From Trichobilharzia regenti (lineage: Eukaryota > Platyhelminthes > Trematoda > Strigeidida > Schistosomatidae), in contig OX235266.1 in assembly GCA_944472135.2 (NCBI GenBank), forward strand, positions 15,231,925-15,295,924: DNA of 64,000 nucleotides. The letters are read 5' to 3'. Position 1 is the first letter of the stretch; every line of letters begins with the position of its first letter. A program made the position numbers and the translations under genes. The notes below the pieces were generated by a model. The model did no database searches. It worked only from the letters and a program-made list of their open reading frames with translations, and had not been told where the DNA came from. Positions 60,691-64,000 of the stretch are shown here, one piece after another.

Positions 60691-62214
60691 ACGATCTCAG
60701 ACAAGAAGTACAGGACGTGTGAGGCAGTTAGTAACATCATCGAAGAATCATATGACATCTTCATTTGACCACGGTTAGCTAGCTATTCGATAAACAATAC
60801 GACAGGCGGTGCTTATACAGACAGTTTTTTGACTGAGTGACACATCAACCTATACATTTACGCAGACGTATAAATGAAGAATGTTCGGCAACTGTCACAA
60901 AAGATCTCCAACTATCAATTCTTAGCAATATCGAGGAGACTAGCTCGGGAGTCTACACACACCTCTGTAAGCTGTTTATACCAAAAGCCAGACGAATTCA
61001 TTCATGCGTACCACCACAATTTCTTCTGGGTACTCTCCTACACTCACACCACACCTGCACTCCTCATCAAGTTGTTCAACGGCTCACTATATGCAATATA
61101 GGTCATAGACGCCTAGATTGATGAAGTGGCAGACTCACTGATTGATTTACCCGCACCCCTTACTGACGTCTTTCCTATCTTCTGTTTCCAACATCTAAGT
61201 CTTACAGTAGTACTGCAGCAAAAAAGTTCTTTCATCGATTGGTTGACGGATATTGATCTCGGACGAAAGGTGAGATAAGCTGGAGAATGCCAAACGAGCT
61301 TATCGTCTCTTCACTGGATTCTGCTCAGTAATCAGAACTAATGCAACTTCTTAACACAGGGAAAGTGATCAACACATTCAACCGTTTGACTTGATTTCAT
61401 TAAACTATGAATCAGAATGTGGTAGTTCAAGTTGTGCCATAATACATTTAAGGGGAGACAGACACACGTGATGAAATTTCATTGGGTATTTCAGAAGACT
61501 CCACCGCCTACCAGTGTATTAGCTTATGCAGTGTCTTCTAAACACCTTGAGCTGCAGTCTACGAATGTTTGGCATGCGATTCGCTCCCGCCAAATGCAAG
61601 ATGATGTTACAGGACTGGACTACACTGACTCCTATTTTAGAAACAGGGAGTGAAGTGGTAGAGCACGTTGACCGCTTCACTTATTTTGGATGTACCATCA
61701 GCTGGCCCCAACGGGTTGATCTCTGACAAAATCTCAGCACGCATGCAGAAGGCTAGTTTCGCATTTGCCAGTTTACGCCGACTATGGCGTATACGAGATA
61801 TCCGACTATCGAATGAAGGGCGGGTGTACTGTTCAGCTGTCCGCTCCGTCCTTCTTTATGCCTATCTGTGAGACCTGGCCAGTGAGAGTGGAAGACATGA
61901 AAAGGCCAGCTAGCTGTCTTTGATCATAGGTGCCTGCGTTCTATCTCCGTGTGAAGTGATGGTATAATAAGGTGAGCAATATTGAGGTTAGGTGTCGGTC
62001 GAGCGGTACGTAGGGGGGGGGGGGAGGGTAAATCAATCGACGCGTTTGTGAAGCATGTGCATCGACTGAGATGGTTAGGACATGTGTTACGTATGCCTAG
62101 TTATCGCCTTCCTTGACTAACGGGCAATGTAAACTGATATTGGGTCAGGCTGGAAAAGAGCTAGCCAGTGGCGGTCAAACCAAAACATGGAACCAGCCAA
62201 TGAAATCTACAACA

Positions 62215-62970
62215 AATAAAGTATAATTATATTTCAATAGTTTACACACAAGGGTAAGTTTTGTTATTGGTAATATTTCGAGCAAAATTACTGCCCGTGT
62301 TCACACCACTGTTGGAATTGTTTTATTCACACATTTATGATTTGTACTCATATATATAGTTCATTATTATTATTATTATTTTTGCTCATTCATGTTTTGT
62401 GTGCATATCTGTTGAATTGAATTTTTGATTTTCCCGTCGATTGATTGGACCGAACTGCTCGGTCTCAGGTTGACATGTCGGCTTCTTGTGCAGATGCTTC
62501 GACAATGTCTGGGTATTTAATTAGTATACAATGGGTGGATTCCACTGCTAGCCACCATCCACCATTTGTATGTGCATATCTGTGTTCAGAATTATACTCC
62601 ACATTCATTCATGTGTTTGTATTTAGAATTATATTCCAAGTTGTTGATAGTTGTACTGAGTCACCCTTGTTACTATCAACAACTTGGAATATAATTCTAA
62701 ATACAAACACATGAATGAATGTGGAGTATAATTCTGAATACACATATGCACACACAAAACATGAATGAACAAAATAATAATAATGAACTATATATATGAG
62801 TACAAATCATAAATGTGTGAATAAAACAATTCCAACAGTGGTGTGAACACGGGCAGTAATTTTGCTCGAAATATTACCAATAACAAAACTTATCCTTGTG
62901 TGTAAACTATTGAAATATAATTATACTTTATTTGATCTGATCCACAATGCTCAAACGTTTTACTGATATT
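62215..62970. mobile_element. Fold-back element with nested arms
   Basis: The outer arms 62217-62400 and 62755-62937 are reverse complements, and the inner arms 62584-62660 and 62668-62745 continue the same palindrome once the SINE at 62413-62570 is removed. The 3' extension (GATCCACAATGCTCAAACG) is like the PLE 3' flank (CCAATGCCCAAACG). It inserted in RTE-B with a 12-bp duplication. Confidence 0.8.
62413..62570 (+). mobile_element. Sm-alpha-like SINE with hammerhead deleted
   Basis: Flanked by a perfect 13-bp duplication TGTGCATATCTGT (62400-62412 and 62571-62583). The head (GATTGATTGGACCGAA to CAATGTCTGGGTATTTAATT) matches 30730-30825, and the end (TGGATTCCACTGCTAGCCAC) is the Sm-alpha 3' end. 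The hammerhead core between them is missing in this copy. Confidence 0.75.
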
Positions 62971-63429
62971 AAATCTACAACAGTTAGTCTAAGCCACGTA
63001 AGAAGGTGTAGACTTCCTGATTGGTTGGGGTCCTTGGGACGGTAAAAACCAATGGCTGGAAGCAATTGGTGACATGCCTCAAAATCGTTCTCAGTGGCTG
63101 GCGCAGATGCATCGACTCCTTGTGACTTATGATTTCCAATGAAACTGTTTTGTTCTTCGTTATTACTATTTCTTTGTTTACAGTCTCAATAATGCATTTC
63201 TTCTATTGCTTTGTGTGTTACATGGAGGAAGTGTGGCGACTTGAACAGGTGCACATATGTGCAAAGTTCTGTGTCCAAAAATGACAGAACTTATGCGAAC
63301 TTCACCACCATATTTAAACGAAAAGTAGTTGTGGGCATAGTGTAGGTTTTATTATGCACTATGCTGGGGTTGAGTCAGCAAACTCGTACTCCTAGTAATT
63401 AAAGACGTAATTTAATTATTCCCATTCTA

Positions 63430-63545
63430 GCATTAGGAACACAATATTCAGCGAAGGGTCTCTTTTCAAAAACGAATTTATTATCAAGCTGTATAGCCGT
63501 ATACATATGGTTTGTCCATAAGAAATTATATTCGGTCGGGGAATT
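63430..63545 (-). mobile_element. PLE terminal block, minus strand
   Basis: The minus strand reads CAGCTTGATAATAAATTCG, TTTTTGAAAAGAGACCCTTC and GCTGAATATTG, the same hammerhead-like block as at 56330. Stem II is spoiled by extra T residues. The CCATATGTATACGG stretch before it is as in the other copies. Confidence 0.55.
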
Positions 63546-64000
63546 GAATCAAAGGTGTGAATACATGATATACCTTCGATTCATTTCCCTGATTCATAGC
63601 ATATCCTGAGTAACAGCGACTAATACGATTTATCACTTATACTGTAGCAACCCCAAGCCTACAAAAACTCTAAAATTATTCCTCGATAATGCCTATTTAT
63701 GGTAAATAAAAATTTTAAAATCTTAATTATTTATAATTATGTACCCAGTGTCTTCTGAAATAAAGCTGGTCGTGCTTAAACAGACAGTTGGGTGCCGAAT
63801 CAAGTCTTTGCGTTCCGAAGTAACGTTAGTCCGTACTTAATATGTTCTGTGAGGGCTTGAAAAAAGCTAATTAGCAAACCCAGTAGGTTCTAATCTACTC
63901 CTGAAAATGTCTAGAAAAAGAACAAGGCGCTGAATTATAGCCAGTCATGCTGGAAACATGCACTGAGTTATAGTCTGTGCCATTAAAGAATCCATTTCAA
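63546..64000. other. Window end without supported features
   Basis: AT-rich sequence with no long ORF and no repeat that I can match inside the window. Confidence 0.4.

Larger units (their letters stand above)
61230..63285 (+). pseudogene. RTE-B LINE 3' end, split by a fold-back insertion
   Basis: Left part 61230-62214: RT-end frames (NVWHAIRSRQMQDDVTGLDY, VDRFTYFGCTISWPQ), ASLRRLWRIRDIRLSNEGRV, then the WLGHVLRMPSYRLP region. It holds a G homopolymer at 62016-62026. Right part 62971-63285: the last coding bases and 3' UTR. AAATCTACAACA occurs on both sides of the insertion and is its target duplication. Confidence 0.78.

Noticed and set aside
1..64000. CRISPR array, operon, riboswitch or bacterial gene
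   Set aside because: No spaced direct repeats of that kind, no prokaryotic gene layout; introns and retroelements show a eukaryotic genome.

Overview
The window is AT-rich eukaryotic DNA that looks like a blood fluke (Schistosoma) genome. The grounds are two spliced host genes of animal type and a repeat set typical of schistosomes: RTE-type LINEs, CR1-type LINEs, Penelope-like elements (PLEs) with GIY-YIG domains, Ty3/gypsy elements, tRNA-derived SINEs and hammerhead-ribozyme SINEs of the Sm-alpha kind. The species cannot be fixed from the sequence alone. There are no operons, CRISPR arrays or prokaryotic genes.

Host genes. An omega-class glutathione S-transferase lies on the minus strand from 37720 (ATG) to 13585 (stop). 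Its five coding exons (37720-37705, 33698-33593, 29195-28982, 24159-24042, 13852-13585) join in phase with GT/AG borders. The last exon carries an apparent 1-nt deletion, so the reading frame closes about 60 residues early. One SUN-domain exon, also on the minus strand, lies at 59562-59331. Everything else recognisable is repeat sequence, and most of it fills the introns and flanks of these genes.

Layout. 1-6910: an unrecognised ORF, a three-unit tandem repeat, then the LTR of a retroelement (LTR-B) split by a nested Ty3/gypsy element at 2450-6602. 6900-13350: RTE, PLE and hammerhead-SINE fragments, including a partial head-to-tail SINE dimer at 8349-8796. 13400-37720: the GST gene with its repeat-filled introns. 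38100-44530: two minus-strand LINEs with long ORFs (747 and 931 codons), the second apparently intact. 46317-48261: two LTR-B copies around an antisense gypsy remnant, followed by a 500-N gap. 48762-58985: mostly PLE copies in both orientations, including a nearly full-length broken one at 55830-53640. 59331-64000: the SUN exon, RTE copies, and a large fold-back element with a nested Sm-alpha-like SINE.

Naming used here: RTE-A is the SR2-like family whose 3' end codes for a WNPKGKRR-type tail. RTE-B is the family whose 3' end codes for LRRLWRRRDIRLS and LGHVLRMP. LTR-A is the 193-bp LTR of the nested gypsy element, LTR-B the ~364-bp TGTCA...TGACA LTR, and LTR-C a third LTR ending in ACATAACA. 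Family names come from recognising motifs, not from a database search.

The most interesting signals are ribozyme-linked: a tRNA-headed SINE with a hammerhead whose tandem unit appears to start at the ribozyme cleavage site, inverted Sm-alpha copies, and hammerhead-like three-way junctions at PLE ends that keep pairing while changing sequence.
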